Part shown: piece by piece, positions 1 through 11,160 of the stretch
Position numbering within the stretch: position 1 is the first letter of the stretch
Layout: each line of letters starts with the position of its first letter
Source: Pilasporangium apinafurcum
Lineage: Eukaryota; Oomycota; Peronosporomycetes; Pythiales; Pythiaceae
Direction of reading: 5' to 3'
NCBI GenBank assembly: GCA_001600495.1
Contig: BCKE01000058.1
Location: 182,341-246,340, forward strand
Length of the DNA stretch: 64,000 nt
Notes under the pieces: generated by a model
Told to the model about the DNA's origin: nothing
What the model saw: only the letters and a program-made list of their open reading frames with translations
Database searches by the model: none
Translations under genes and position numbers: made by a program

Positions 1-732
1 CAGGACCATCGGTCAAGTTTCTTGTGCAAAATGGTACGTCTATTATTGTGCTTGTGTCCTCTGTTGCTGTTATGAGTTTGCATTAACAGGATGTGCATCT
101 GGTGGGATTTTTTAGTTCATACGATGGACGAGCTGAAGATGACGGGCAATTCACTAATGGGGTCGCGTCCATTGCTGACATTCGACAGCGCATTTGATGA
201 GCTACCACACTTGCAGGTCGTGAAAAAGCTCTTCACGCAGGTCTGGGGTACACCGAAGGGTCATCCAAAGAGCAAACCTTTCATCGACCGCGTCATGAGC
301 TTCTACTTCGCTGACGGCAAAGTCTGGTGCCGCAACTACCAGATCGCAGATGAAGCCGATTCCAAGAAGGTCGAACAGGCAGCGCTCCATCGCGGCGAAG
401 ATCTCGTGCAATTGATCGAGATCGGCCCACGTTTCGTGCTCACGCCCATTCGCATCTTTGACGGTAGTTTTGGCGGACAAACGCTCTACCAGAATGCGCG
501 CTACGTCTCTCCCAATGAGGTATGCTGACGAATAAAGTGCGAGTGATCTGATCTGTTTTTGATTTGATTGTGGGATTTGCGATCATTATAGACGCGACGA
601 GATGCAAAGATGGACAAACGCGACCGCTACGTGAACCGGAAGAGTGCACAAGAAGGGCGTAACATGCGTAAAGAAGATCGGATTCACCCTGAAGATCAAT
701 TTGCGGATGTTTTTGCAGGCCCTGCCAAGTAA
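1..732 (+). CDS. BRX1: Ribosome biogenesis protein BRX1, C-terminal part (gene starts before the window)
   Basis: Three exon segments can be joined: 1-33, 116-519 and 592-732. The first reads GPSVKFLVQN and continues across a 82-bp intron into VHTMDELKMTGN, then SRPLLTFD, the Brix-domain block HPKSKPFIDRV, and IGPRFVLTPIRIFDGSFGG. The short last exon is basic and ends in FAGPAK before TAA at 730-732. This order is that of Brx1, a nucleolar Brix-domain protein required for assembly of the 60S ribosomal subunit; the domain binds pre-rRNA. The donors are GTACGT and GTATGC and the phases agree across both joins. The 5' half lies outside the window. An open frame from the ATG at 91 runs into the second exon but starts inside the first intron, so it is not the true start. 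The family assignment is secure; the exact first splice site is inferred. Confidence 0.93.
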
Positions 733-1242
733 GATAACGCGAACTTTGCCAATACATATCAAGATTTCAATAGACACAAATCAGCATGGTGAGGATATCG
801 ATGTGAATCGCAGAATCGAGAGACAGCAAATACGCAAATTATATATGTTTTACCTACATGTACACACTGAAGACTTTACTTCTTATGCATGTCTTTCACA
901 ATTCTGACCGACCACGTTCTGCTCTCATCTTGCTGGTAGAAAACGCTAATCCAATTTTCTCAATTTAAAGCCAATCAAAATCTGTTTCTGCAGTATAATG
1001 GCATTTCATTCGCCAATATTGTGTCAGTATTTTTGAAGTGTCATTGTTTCTCAACTTGGAGCACAAAAATCGGCTACAAATAACGGCAGAAGGTGAACAC
1101 ACGCAAGTCTGACCTTCTTATCTGTCACTGCTATCGCTTGTATACGATCCACCTCCGCTTCTCCATCCTCGCCCATCGACATCCCCTCCCCCCTATCCAT
1201 TGATCATCTGTCTGCGTAATCTAATCGTCGTACAAAGCAGCC
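733..1242. other. Intergenic region between BRX1 and the ArfGAP gene
   Basis: No supportable gene. It should hold the BRX1 3' UTR and the promoter of the following gene. The last 100 bases are pyrimidine-rich, which is common just upstream of oomycete start codons. I see no repeats or RNA genes. Confidence 0.6.
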
Positions 1243-3723
1243 ATGGATTCCCGGTTGACAGAGCTGCAGCAGGTGATTTTCAAGAAGGATTTGATGATCT
1301 TGCAACTGCAGCGGCAGTTGCAGGCGTATGAAACCCATTTCGGCACATTAGACCCCGAAGTATTGGAAGCGATAGAGAAAGAAGAGTCGGTTGTGACCAC
1401 GTCAACCCCTACAGCTGCAAGTCCAGCCAGTCCAGCGAAAGTTGATCCTCTGTCGAATTCATCCAATGCAGGAGTAATCAAAACGAGCAGCCAATATAAT
1501 ATCAACTCCTCAAATCCAGCTGACCCAGCGACAATACCAGCAGCTACGGGAACATCAGAGGAGCGTGATATATCGTTCCATCCACCAGTAACACCTCGTT
1601 CCGATGCTTCTTCGTCGATCAGTTCCGCTGCAGGCAAGAACGTTGTGCTAGATTTTGTCGAGGATTCACCTATGTTTCGTCGGCAATTAGAGGGTTTTGA
1701 AGAATCGCTTACCGGGTTGCGCGCTTTACTCAAAGAGATTATGGCACGCACAAAAGATTATGTGGCTTCAGGCGTTCGCCATGGCGAAGATGAGACTGCA
1801 ATTGCAGAAGAAATCGTACACCGCAAGTATTCGCGCGCGCTGTTCACAACGAGCTGCCCGGAGTTGGGTAGTCTCTCGTCGTTGTTTAACGATGTCCATG
1901 ATACGATCACGCAAATCCAAAGCTCGCGTACGAGCATGTTGCTCAGTGTTGAGGCGTTGTTGCACCATGCGGTCGTGAAGTTCAATGAAAATGAACTAAA
2001 AGAAGCTGGTGATCTCCGCAAGGAAGTGACGAGGCTCGCTGATGAATATGAATCGCAGTTGGGTAAGCTTCTGGGTAAATCAAAGCAATCGGGCGGCAGC
2101 AACAGCAGCAATGGAGCGATATCGACAGCACTCACTCCATCTGACCCTACGAACATTCTAGGCGGTCAGCTGAATTCGTCGTTCATTGGCAGTCCAGCTG
2201 TCAACTCTGGAAGTAATGGAGTTTTTTCAGTATCCACAGATTTCAGTAATAACACGAAGCCAGCGAGCGGCAAATCCTTAGAGCGCGAGGTCATGCAGGC
2301 GCGGTACAAATTTGAAATGGCGCGGTTTGATCTGGTACGATATCTGAATCGCATCGATTGTCAGAAGAAGTTTTTGTTGATTGAATGCTTCAATTCGGCA
2401 TTATATGCATTTCTTGGGCATTTCCACGCGTGTCATGAACTGATCAAGAGTGTCGAACCAGCACTTCGTCAACGGCAGGAAACACTGCAGCAATCGAAAG
2501 AGGACTTTGAGAGTGACGATCGCATGTGGGCTGCACAACGTGAAGCATTGGAGATACGACTGAAAATGGACGTTGACAATGCGGGAACCGACTCTATAGT
2601 GGCGATAAGCAGTACAGGAAATACTCCACGTGCAGCATCAGCTCGATCGTTTGACTTACCCGTGGAAGTGATCAGCCAAGACACGCTGAATAGTCGAGAA
2701 ACGCACCCGGGCTGCATCATCAAGCAAGGGTATCTCTTTGTGCGAAACACTATGTTCCCAGCACGTAGTTGGAAGCGAAGATGGTTCCAAATCCACTCAG
2801 GCAAGCTGTACCAAAACCGAGGCAAACACATGGATCTTGTCCTGGTCTGCGACTTGATGCTCTCACGCGTGAAGGAGTCGTCGCCGTCGTCGAATTTGCC
2901 ATTCTGCTTTGAAGTGATTGACGCAAGTCAAGCGAAGTATTTATTGCAGGCTACAAGCGAAAGCGACATGATAGACTGGATCGAAGCCGCGCGAAAAAGC
3001 ACTGAGAGTATGCTCGAGAAACAATCGCATCGAATGGTCGTGCACCCAGAACAACAGAAAGTTATTCAGGAGCTTGTAACCAAGAACCCATCCTGTGCAG
3101 ACTGTGCTCAAGTTCCATCGGAATGGGTCTCTATCAATATCGGTTCATTTCTTTGTATTGAATGTTCTGGAATCCATCGTAGTCTTGGTGTCCATGTCTC
3201 GAAAGTGAGGTCACTAACACTCGATTCTTGGGAAATGCCTCTGCTGATGCTGCTCCGTGATTACTTGGGCAATGAAGTGGTTAATTCCATTTGGGAGCAT
3301 ACGATCCCAAATGGGTGGACGAAACTCACGCCGACATCCACTCGCGATGAAAAAGCCAAGTATATCAAGGCCAAGTACCATTTCCATGGCTTTGCAGAGT
3401 TTAGTGACTTGCAATCGGACGAAATCACGACAAGATTTATTGAAGGCAGTCGTCGCGGCGAGATTCACGAACTCATGTGGTGCCTCGCTCATGGCGTGGA
3501 CGTGAATATCCGGAATGCACGTGGTGAGACGGCACTCCACGCCTGTGCAAGTGTGGGAGCATCTCATTGCTGCGATTATCTCATTCTCAACGGTGCGAGC
3601 TTGGTGCTGGCCGATGCTAATGGGAAACTCCCGTATGAGGCTGCAAAAGCCGGTGGTTTTGAGGCGATTAAGCTGGCGCTGATGCAAAAGATGAGTCTGG
3701 AGCAATATAATTCGGATGGCTGA
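1243..3723 (+). CDS. ACAP-type Arf GTPase-activating protein (BAR, PH, ArfGAP, ankyrin)
   Basis: Single-exon 826-residue protein. A short N-terminal coiled coil is followed by a BAR-like helical region (about 140-430, interrupted by a Ser/Asn-rich linker), a PH domain (about 490-592), an ArfGAP zinc finger (about 600-715) and at least two ankyrin repeats (about 735-810). The zinc ligands C618, C621, C638 and C641 have the C-x2-C-x16-C-x2-C spacing of ArfGAPs, and the arginine finger is R646 in GIHRSLG. Known: ACAP/ASAP proteins bind curved, phosphoinositide-rich membranes and switch Arf6/Arf1 off during endocytic recycling. With every catalytic residue present, activity is expected. The start has a good context (GCAGCC before ATG) and follows a pyrimidine-rich leader. 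An AATAAA lies just past the stop. Which Arf it acts on cannot be read from the sequence. Confidence 0.93.
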   Translation: MDSRLTELQQVIFKKDLMILQLQRQLQAYETHFGTLDPEVLEAIEKEESVVTTSTPTAASPASPAKVDPLSNSSNAGVIKTSSQYNINSSNPADPATIPAATGTSEERDISFHPPVTPRSDASSSISSAAGKNVVLDFVEDSPMFRRQLEGFEESLTGLRALLKEIMARTKDYVASGVRHGEDETAIAEEIVHRKYSRALFTTSCPELGSLSSLFNDVHDTITQIQSSRTSMLLSVEALLHHAVVKFNENELKEAGDLRKEVTRLADEYESQLGKLLGKSKQSGGSNSSNGAISTALTPSDPTNILGGQLNSSFIGSPAVNSGSNGVFSVSTDFSNNTKPASGKSLEREVMQARYKFEMARFDLVRYLNRIDCQKKFLLIECFNSALYAFLGHFHACHELIKSVEPALRQRQETLQQSKEDFESDDRMWAAQREALEIRLKMDVDNAGTDSIVAISSTGNTPRAASARSFDLPVEVISQDTLNSRETHPGCIIKQGYLFVRNTMFPARSWKRRWFQIHSGKLYQNRGKHMDLVLVCDLMLSRVKESSPSSNLPFCFEVIDASQAKYLLQATSESDMIDWIEAARKSTESMLEKQSHRMVVHPEQQKVIQELVTKNPSCADCAQVPSEWVSINIGSFLCIECSGIHRSLGVHVSKVRSLTLDSWEMPLLMLLRDYLGNEVVNSIWEHTIPNGWTKLTPTSTRDEKAKYIKAKYHFHGFAEFSDLQSDEITTRFIEGSRRGEIHELMWCLAHGVDVNIRNARGETALHACASVGASHCCDYLILNGASLVLADANGKLPYEAAKAGGFEAIKLALMQKMSLEQYNSDG

Positions 3724-3894
3724 GCACTACTACATAAATAAAGTGAAATTAATGAAAAAGAGAACGAAAGGCACATACATTACAAAAGAAGCTATCTATA
3801 ATAATATTTTGAGGATCAGGAACAGAGAAATGTCGCGATGGAGCATGCTTTTTCTCTTTTGCTTTTCTCTTCTGATGTGTTTCTAATTATTTGT

Positions 3895-6849
3895 TTATCC
3901 TGAGGGTACGATCTTGGATTTGTGGGATCGACTTGTTCGAGGTGTTGCTGCCGTGCTAGGTGGACCAAGTAGTGCTGTCTCACTAGACTCTTTGGTGAGT
4001 GGTAGGTAGACTACCGGTTCTTCATCCTTGATGACGACGGTATGGTCGAGGCTGAGCTTTCGATCGCCATGGAAGCTATTCATCTCTTTCGTATTTGGTG
4101 GCACAACAGTGCAACTAACTTTATTTCCTCCTTCGTCTCCGTCTTTATCATCCCCATCTTCTTCAGCCTTACTAAATGCACGCACACAGCTTCGCTCATC
4201 TGTATTCACACCGTCGTCATCATCATTTGCTGTCGTTGAAGCCCCTAAAGCTGCTGCTTTAGCTGCCTCCTCAGCCGCCAGCTGTGCCTGCCGTTGCACC
4301 TTTTGCTCATTGGATTTCTCGCGCACGTGCACCATAAACTCCACAAACTCGACGATGTCGATCTGTCCGCTGCCGTCTTCGTCGACAACGTCCATCATCT
4401 CCTTCAATTCGTGGTAAGATGGATTCTTTCCAATTGCCGCCAAGCCGATTCGTAATTCAGCTTCTTCTACCGACCCACTATTGTCGAGATCGAGCATTCG
4501 AAACACCTGCATATACGAGTCGACAACGTTTTGCTCCAGGTTTTTCCGTACGCGTAATACCTCTACGCGCCTCAATAACTCTTTTTCAGCCTCCATCTCC
4601 TGTGTGGTCTCTTCCATACTTGTTGTGACCACACCAATAAATAGAGTGATGAGCACCATGCCACCAATCACAATGAAGGAGCAAAAGTACAATACCGACA
4701 TCAGACCCTGCGCTTTGGGCGTGCAGGTATAGCCCAATTGCAGGTAGTCATCGTATCCGTACTGATCACAGCCGTAGTAATTAATGTAAAGCACGTCGCT
4801 CCAGCCGTCCATTGTCGCCATTTGAAACAGCGAAATCATGGCGTAATGAAGATTCCCAAAATGAAATGGATCATTTTCAGCAAAGAGCATGTTTCCGACA
4901 ATGCCAAACACATAGAAACAGAGAAACATGATCAGCCCAATGTACCCAATGGAGCCCACACCTTTCATCAGCGCAGACACAATGATCTGCAGTTGTGGAA
5001 ATGCACGTACGAGTTTGAGCACACGCAGTAGTCGTAGCAAGCGAAGCATGGTCAGCATCCCGCCACTGCCTTTCAGAAAACTTCCCACGACGATAATAAA
5101 GTCAAACGTGTTCCAAGCCGTGGAGAAATACATCCACGGTTCCAGCGCCTCCGCGAGAACTTTTAAAATCACCTCAACCGTGAACACAGCGAGAATCACA
5201 GAGTCCAACGCTGTCAAGAACTCGCCCATAGCATCCACAATACTGGATGATGTTTGTAGCCCAACGAGCAACCCGGCCAAAATGATCACACCGGTGACAA
5301 ATAGCGAAAATTTGGGATGTTCTACAAGTTTTTCTGCCATGCCTGCGATAAGTAGGTACCGTCCTTTCAAACTGTTCGTATCGCCCTGGGTCTGCGTCAG
5401 GATGTCGGTTAGGTCGCAATCGTCCCAAGTTTGCAACAAGACATCTCTCATTTGCTTGCGATTCTTCCTTTCTGCACTGGAGAGTCCTTTATCATCTGTA
5501 ATCGACGTGGATCCTTCTACCCCAGACTGTGCGTCAGTTTTCTTCCGCTCTGCTAGCTCTTGCTCGCGTTGCTGTGCTTCCAAGGCACGTTTGCGAATCT
5601 TTTCCATGCGCCTCTTGGTCTCGGCTTCCTCTTGTGCGGCCTTCATTTGCTCCATGCTCTGTGTCATCCCCATGGTGATGGCACCAATAATTAGAGAAAG
5701 CATGACAAACGCGGAAATCAAGATGAATGTGATGAAATAAAACGTTGCGATTGTGCCATTGATAAATCGTTGTGATGAAATCGAAGATTCAGTTGCGTTC
5801 TCCCCGTAGAGTGCTGTAACGTTGCAGAATTGGAACCGATCGGCGTCTGACTCATTAAAGCTGTAGTATCCGCCTTGGAATTGATCACAGCCGAAGTAAT
5901 TGATATTCATAACCTGCAAGATAAATGTATACATATAATAAAGGTAAGCAATTCGTCCTTCCACGAAGTACTAGAATTCGATAGATATACACCCACGTAC
6001 ATTAGACCAATTCTCAAGTGTCGACATGCGAAAGAGCGTAACCATCGCAATGGGGACATTTCGAAAGTGGAAAGCATCGTTATTTTGCCATGCGTACATG
6101 CCGGAGATAGCATAGAGGTAAAATACGAGTAGCAGCAGCAAGAAAATGTACCCAATCGATTTGAGACCACCCACAAGTCCCATAATGATCATATACAGCT
6201 GCGGAATGCGTTTCACTAGCTTCATGATACGAAGCAGCCGCAACATTCTCAGGATCGCAATGTTGCTTCCGCCCAGTGCAGACCCCCACATCGGCAAACT
6301 CATGATGATAATGGCGAAATCGAAGCAATTCCATCGCATTTCCTTGCCTGTGAAAAATACCCATGGTGTCAACCCTTCTGCGATAATCTTGAGGATGCAT
6401 TCCAGAATAAAGACCGATAAAACAAAATAGTCAAGGTCATCGAGAATAACGTTCGAGGAGAGTGACTCATACGTTTGGAGTCCGACCGAGAGTGACGCCC
6501 AAGAGATACAGAGCATCACAAGCGAATTGAACCACGAAGTGTTGAGCGTGGCGATGGTAATATTGGATATTTGGACGTATTTTCGTCGAACACCCACGAG
6601 TCCATCGAGTGATAAGGGGCGGATTCGGCCATCATCTTCACTTTCGTCGGCCTTGGGAGTACCCGGTTCAGCAGCAACAGCACTGGTGTCGCCAGAGACA
6701 ACAGACTTTGCTAAGACTTCAACTTCCTGTCCTTCATTTTGCTCCTTCAAGTTGTCATCCTCCTCGTTTATGATCTCATTTTCATCTCGATCGTGATTGG
6801 TGCGTACGTTGAGTAGATTTCGATGGACCGTCCCGCGAGCAGCAAACAT
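3895..6849 (-). CDS. Two-repeat voltage-gated cation channel with C-terminal EF hands
   Basis: Two exons, 6849-6001 and 5913-3895, joined across an 87-bp intron with donor GTACGT and acceptor TTGCAG; the join TLENWSN|VMNINYFGCD restores the first pore region. The 955-residue product has two six-helix repeats. The S4 segments are LRMLRLLRIMKLVKR (repeat I) and LRLLRLLRVLKLVR (repeat II). The pore motifs are TLFRMSTLENW (I) and LFQMATMDGW (II), each followed by a cysteine-containing pore turret (NYFGCDQ and NYYGCDQ). The linker is a charged coiled coil of about 140 residues. Two canonical EF hands (DLDNSGSVEEAE at about 758, DEDGSGQIDIVE at about 797) follow the last helix, then an acidic and Ser-rich tail. 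Known: acidic residues at both filters favour Ca2+ or Na+. Inferred: a calcium-regulated plasma or organelle membrane channel. It resembles half of a CaV/NaV channel more than a plant TPC1, where the EF hands lie between the repeats. Confidence 0.9.
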
Positions 6850-7493
6850 CTCTCGATGGGTGTCACGTTACTCCCGGGTTGTCTTGTGTTCGAATCACTT
6901 TGGTGTAGGGGCACTGAGCGCGAATATTGTGCCAATGATGATGAGGATAGCTCTAGTGTCTCTGGTGGTTGTTGTCCACGCTTGGTGAGCTGTAGCACCA
7001 CCCTGACTTGTCTGCGCCACAACCAAGCACCACTACCAGGAGATAAATAAAAAAAAGTAAGATGTGTCTTTTCTTGGAGCGTTGACGTGTATCCGCTCTG
7101 TATCAGGTTTCTGTGGGACAAAAATAGCTGAAAATGTATTGCGGCCCAGCATTAAATACTGTTGGTTATTCTTGTCAAGATGGCCAATGGTTCCGTCTCA
7201 AAATCAGGCTGTCTATTCAAAACTTTATGGCTTCGTTCTTTAAAATCATTCTTTTCAAGGAAGGACGCAAATCGATAACAGTGCATGCCCGAGGAGATCG
7301 ATAATGGTTCCGATCTCAAGGACAGCAAGCCAGGACTGTCCAGATCGGTAGAACTGGCACGTAAAAAGCAGATCTCGAGGATTGCTGTTATCGTCCAATA
7401 TCGATTTGAGTACGGACTCCTCGCACAAATGTGTAAAGAGCATAGCACTCAAACCGTGGTTCGCGCTGATCAAACGATGCAAGATAGATAAAC
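6850..7493. other. Intergenic region upstream of the channel gene
   Basis: No gene that I can support. It should contain the channel's promoter and 5' UTR on the minus strand. The short open frames here have no recognisable domains. The right part may hold the decayed 5' end of the Fanzor-like relic that begins near 7494. Confidence 0.5.
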
Positions 7494-8520
7494 CAATTCC
7501 AAACACCATCTTGAAAGTGAGGTTGTATCCAACAAAGGAACAGAAGCAACTTGTCAACAAGATGCTTGGTATTAGAAAGTCTTGGAGTGTCCTCACTGAC
7601 GGAGATGTCAACGCTGCTAGAACACATCTTTTTCAAGAATGGACACCTACTCTCCTGGACTCATCGAGTCCAGATGTCGAAGATACCTAGTCTGACTCTG
7701 AGCTTTAAACCCGCATTATGAGATTCAGATAGTCCACACAACATCCTCTAGGTAATCCACTGCCTTCATGTGATGATGCTGAAGATGACGATGATACTGA
7801 AGATGATGTCGTAATGGACAGGAGCGGTGTAGTATGATACGTCATCAGCACTTGAGCGATGTTGTCGATTGAGATACTGGGTATTCGTGTATAGTCTTCA
7901 TAGGAATGAAAATGCGGGCACTGGAACTAGAATCTAGCGGAGGAGGATTATCCAAGTCGAGTAGCGGCTAATTGCACTTAGACTGCATACTAACAGTAGC
8001 ATTCATACATATGATGTCTTGTGGTGATTTCTGGTTGGCAGACTATCATGTGTATGCGTTTTAGACTTGCCAGATATTGTAGATTTGAGCGAGATATGGT
8101 AAATAAGCAAGTAAAAAAGACTTATGGATGATGCCATCCAGTATAAATATATTCGAGCATACCATCATAGTCCACATCAAGTCTCCAGGTTTGCGTTGCC
8201 CTTGGTGACTGGAGTCGACAGGATCTCATCAACGGTCATGTGCATGAACCCGTGAAGTGGTTCACACGTGAGCTGGCAACGCACATGACCCTGCTGCAGA
8301 ACAACAAGTACCGTACGAGCCAGCGATGCTCCGAGTGCTACCAGCAGCTTGAGGAGACACCATTTCTGACGAAAAAGGCTGATGGAAGCGCAGATGTCAA
8401 GTTTTCTCGCCAGGTTCTCCACTGCAACAGCAGCGAGTGCAGAATCATATGGGAGCGAGATGTTAACGCATCGAAAAGGATTCTTGTGCTCGTCATGTGT
8501 TTCCTACATCGACTTCCAAG
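7494..8520 (+). pseudogene. Decayed TnpB/Fanzor-like RNA-guided nuclease gene
   Basis: Two separated blocks are recognisable on the plus strand. Block 1 (about 7494-7690) contains KVRLYPTKEQKQLVNK followed by a LGIRKSW segment, the N-terminal signature of the OrfB/TnpB helix-turn-helix. Block 2 (8183-8520) is one open frame with ALGDWSRQDLI, then KYRTSQRCSEC, a second pair of cysteines in LHCNSSEC, and ERDVNASKRIL. Cys-x2-Cys ... Cys-x4-Cys is the TnpB zinc ribbon, and RDVNAS matches the third RuvC catalytic motif (RDxNAA). The roughly 500 bases between the blocks contain many stops and a stretch of acidic codons, and no RuvC-I or RuvC-II motif, so the gene is dead or internally deleted. Known: eukaryotic TnpB homologues are called Fanzor and occur in oomycetes and other protists. 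No second recognisable copy lies in the window, and I could not delimit the element ends. Confidence 0.72.
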
Positions 8521-8575
8521 ATCGTTCGTGTTACGACGAGTAGAATGGAGTGTAGGAAAAGTATCTGTGGGCACT

Positions 8576-8594
8576 GGGGGAGGGGGGGGGGGAG
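8576..8594 (+). repeat. G-tract, G5-A-G11-AGG
   Basis: A homopurine run made of five Gs, an A and eleven Gs followed by AGGAT. A very similar G11-AGGAT run lies at 10715-10730. The two sit on either side of the FYVE gene. Such tracts are prone to slippage, so the exact length may be an assembly estimate. Confidence 0.85.
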
Positions 8595-8775
8595 GATCAC
8601 AGACTTTTCAAACGTGTCCACATGGTTAGATCGTATTCTGGTAATCGCCAGTAAAATCATTCTCTCGCATCTTCCGAGATACTTCTCACTTGTGTTTGTA
8701 TTAAATAATTACTCCTACATGGCAACTCTTCATTCGTGTTTACCAGGTTTTACTCACATGGCGCAGCAGCGCAAG

Positions 8776-10603
8776 TTACTTGAAGATAGACGACACTCGT
8801 GCAGTAGACTTTGTCTTGGTCTCACCAAAAGTTGAAATGCTCGAGTTGGTGAGTCTTGAAAATGGCTCAGATAGCCGCGCCAGTTTACCATACAGTTCCG
8901 ATAGCGTGGAATCAATGACGACCGAACGCATTGGTGTCATAGTCTTCGTATCGACAACCAAAAGCTCTTCATCACTCACGTTGACGTTGTTAGCGTTCTC
9001 TTCCTCCTCCGGCTCATCCGACGGTGCGAGCTCTGTTACGGAGGAAGTGTACAGCTGATCAATTCGTAATATTTTTTGTTGGCTACTACCTCTTCTGAAA
9101 TACGCGATAGATGAACCATTAATTCGAGTTGATTGGTAGACGTCACTTCTGTTTGTCTGCATTTCCGTTGAAATGGATGAAGTTCGGCCAACCATCTGAA
9201 GCGAGTTCACTGTACAAGAAAGCGAAAAACTGGCGGTTAGCATCATCGCGCAAAAAATGTGCCAAATTGGCAATAGTGAATCCATTACCTTTGGATATAT
9301 TGCGTGAGAAATTTTCGATCCGTCGATCCATAGCGCGAAGACCCACGACGCAACGCACACAAAACTTCGTTTCTTCCAATTTGGAAGGTATCGACTGCAA
9401 TGTTGAGGCTTTTGGAACCGTTCGAACCACTAGACATGTGCGGCAAATTACCTGACATTTAATCATGCACGAACAGACATACTCGATTCAGTTTATCATC
9501 TCGTGTTGTGTATATTACTTCTCCAATGCGCATACCTCTCCGCACAGCCTGCAGTGGTGCCGTCGGCGCGTCCAAAATCGAAACTTGCGGCAGCAAATAT
9601 TACATCTCGGTCGCTCTTCGTCTGGCACCCAATTGTCCCTAGAGATGAGTGACTCATGTGCGATATTGCGCGAGTCAATGATGAGCGACATGTCGTTAAG
9701 CACTGTCATCATGAGCCGATGGTTGGCGTTCGTTGCCATACTCGGGTCGGCGATTTCCTTGACGCCCATCACGAAAATCTCCGACATGGTTGTGCTCTGC
9801 ATCTGGTCCTGTGCAGGGATGATCAACATTGTGTTGACCATGTGTAGTCGCATCATCTTATTCGACTCTGGCACGGCACGGCACTCTGGAATATCAATGG
9901 ATGCCATAACGGAGTAGCCCATTTCTCGACCTGACGAATCTTTCGTGTATCCAACCATCTAAAAATCACAATAGCAATGACATCGTTATCTCCTCGTTCA
10001 CATAGTGCTATTGCAATAGTTGATTGTCATTACCTCTAGGTAGCAATAGTCTCGCCTGCCTTCAAATGGCGCAACTTGAGCCTGCGCAACCCATTTGATG
10101 CCGAAATAAAACTCCTGATTAGCACGAATCGTGTGCAACACCTTGGCGTCCACCGTGCTAGGGCAGAGCAGCGTTTGTTGGTGCAGAAAATCGCTCGTTT
10201 TCACGGCGTGGTAAACCTGCACAATGTCGCGATAGAATCCCTGGATCCTCCCGAACGCCCTGTATGACTGCACTTCTGGTGGTCCACATGGCACGAGTGC
10301 CGACGCAGTGCGAGTGAGCAGCCTGCGTCGTGAGTTATTACTGCCGTTGCTTCTACTGAGCGCACGCAGTCGGCTCGTTGTGGTGTCCCAGAGATCCTGT
10401 GGTGTGTCCACTCCAATGCGCTTGTAACTCTTTAAATTTCCGACCGACCCGACATATTTCCACGGAGGTGTGGGCAACGAATCATGAAGCTGGTACTGAT
10501 CGCTATAAGCCTGGATAGCACGCTGTAGATGGCATCGCATTTTAGCTTCGAATTGCGCCACTTGGTCTGCATGGAGCTGCACAGACGAGGACGTCGGCGC
10601 CAT
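8776..10603 (-). CDS. START-like/FYVE zinc-finger protein
   Basis: Four exons fit: 10603-10034, 9958-9536, 9451-9289 and 9209-8776, giving 529 residues. The first two exons encode a START-like lipid-binding region (about 20-290). The FYVE finger spans the exon 2/3 join (about 300-370): CNICCRKF, the basic core RRRHHCRLCGE, VICRTC, then FCVRCV. RRRHHC is the R(R/K)HHC motif that binds phosphatidylinositol 3-phosphate. The tail is acidic (DEPEEEENANN) and Ser/Thr-rich. The last join is my choice: donor GTAATG, a branch-like GCTAAC and acceptor TTGTACAG put the acidic tail in frame, whereas reading through ends 17 residues after WPNF. Known: oomycetes carry a greatly expanded FYVE/START family. 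Inferred: a PI3P-dependent endosomal lipid-sensing protein of unknown ligand. Confidence 0.85.
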
Positions 10604-11160
10604 CGACTAACAGTTTTGTAGCTGCTGAATTGGAAGAGTGCGTGTGCACACACAAGCTACGGATTCGCACACAGCCACTTGAGCAGCCTACCGTAAGCTG
10701 AATCTGGTTCAGTAGGGGGGGGGGGAGGATGCGTATGGTAAAATGGAGAGCTACTGTATCTTGGAGACAAACATCTTGCGCTCAGCAGTTGGATTCTTTC
10801 GCTCATGCTCCTTCACGATTGCAGGAGTAAGAGACTGTCGGAGAGACATCGATCTGGTCGAACTTGGCCATTTGGCTGCCAGCTGGTTGTGCTACATGAT
10901 TACTTTATTAAATAGCCTACAGAAACCGAATACTATACTCTTATCACCAATAAAGTATACTTAATCAAATTATCGTGTACCCATTATCCCAAAGAGACGG
11001 AGACTACGGCTGTCATCAATGAGTAATCCTTTACAGATGTCATATCAAAAACCCATCTGGGTATTTTAATGAATGCCAATATTATAGACATATGGGTTTT
11101 TGTGTAATAGGTATTTGGGTCATTCCACAAAAGAAAACGTCGCACTCTCGAACTGCTCGT
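10604..11160. other. Intergenic region, divergent promoters of the FYVE and TKL kinase genes
   Basis: No supportable gene. It contains a G11-AGGAT tract at 10715-10730. Near 11045-11100 are short inverted and direct copies of an AAACCCAT/ATGGGTTT word. An upstream in-frame ATG for the kinase lies at 11092, but the 23 residues it would add look unlike protein. Confidence 0.55.
10715..10730 (+). repeat. G-tract, G11-AGGAT
   Basis: Eleven Gs followed by AGGAT, 112 bp upstream of the START/FYVE start codon. It matches the 3' part of the tract at 8582-8597, downstream of the same gene and in the same orientation. Confidence 0.85.

Noticed and set aside
4928-5740. 270-codon open frame antisense to the channel gene
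   Set aside because: Mirror frame of a well-supported gene, Ser/Thr-rich with no domain.
11092-11160. Upstream ATG for the TKL kinase
   Set aside because: Adds 23 residues of non-protein-like character; the ATG at 11161 begins a typical charged N-terminus.
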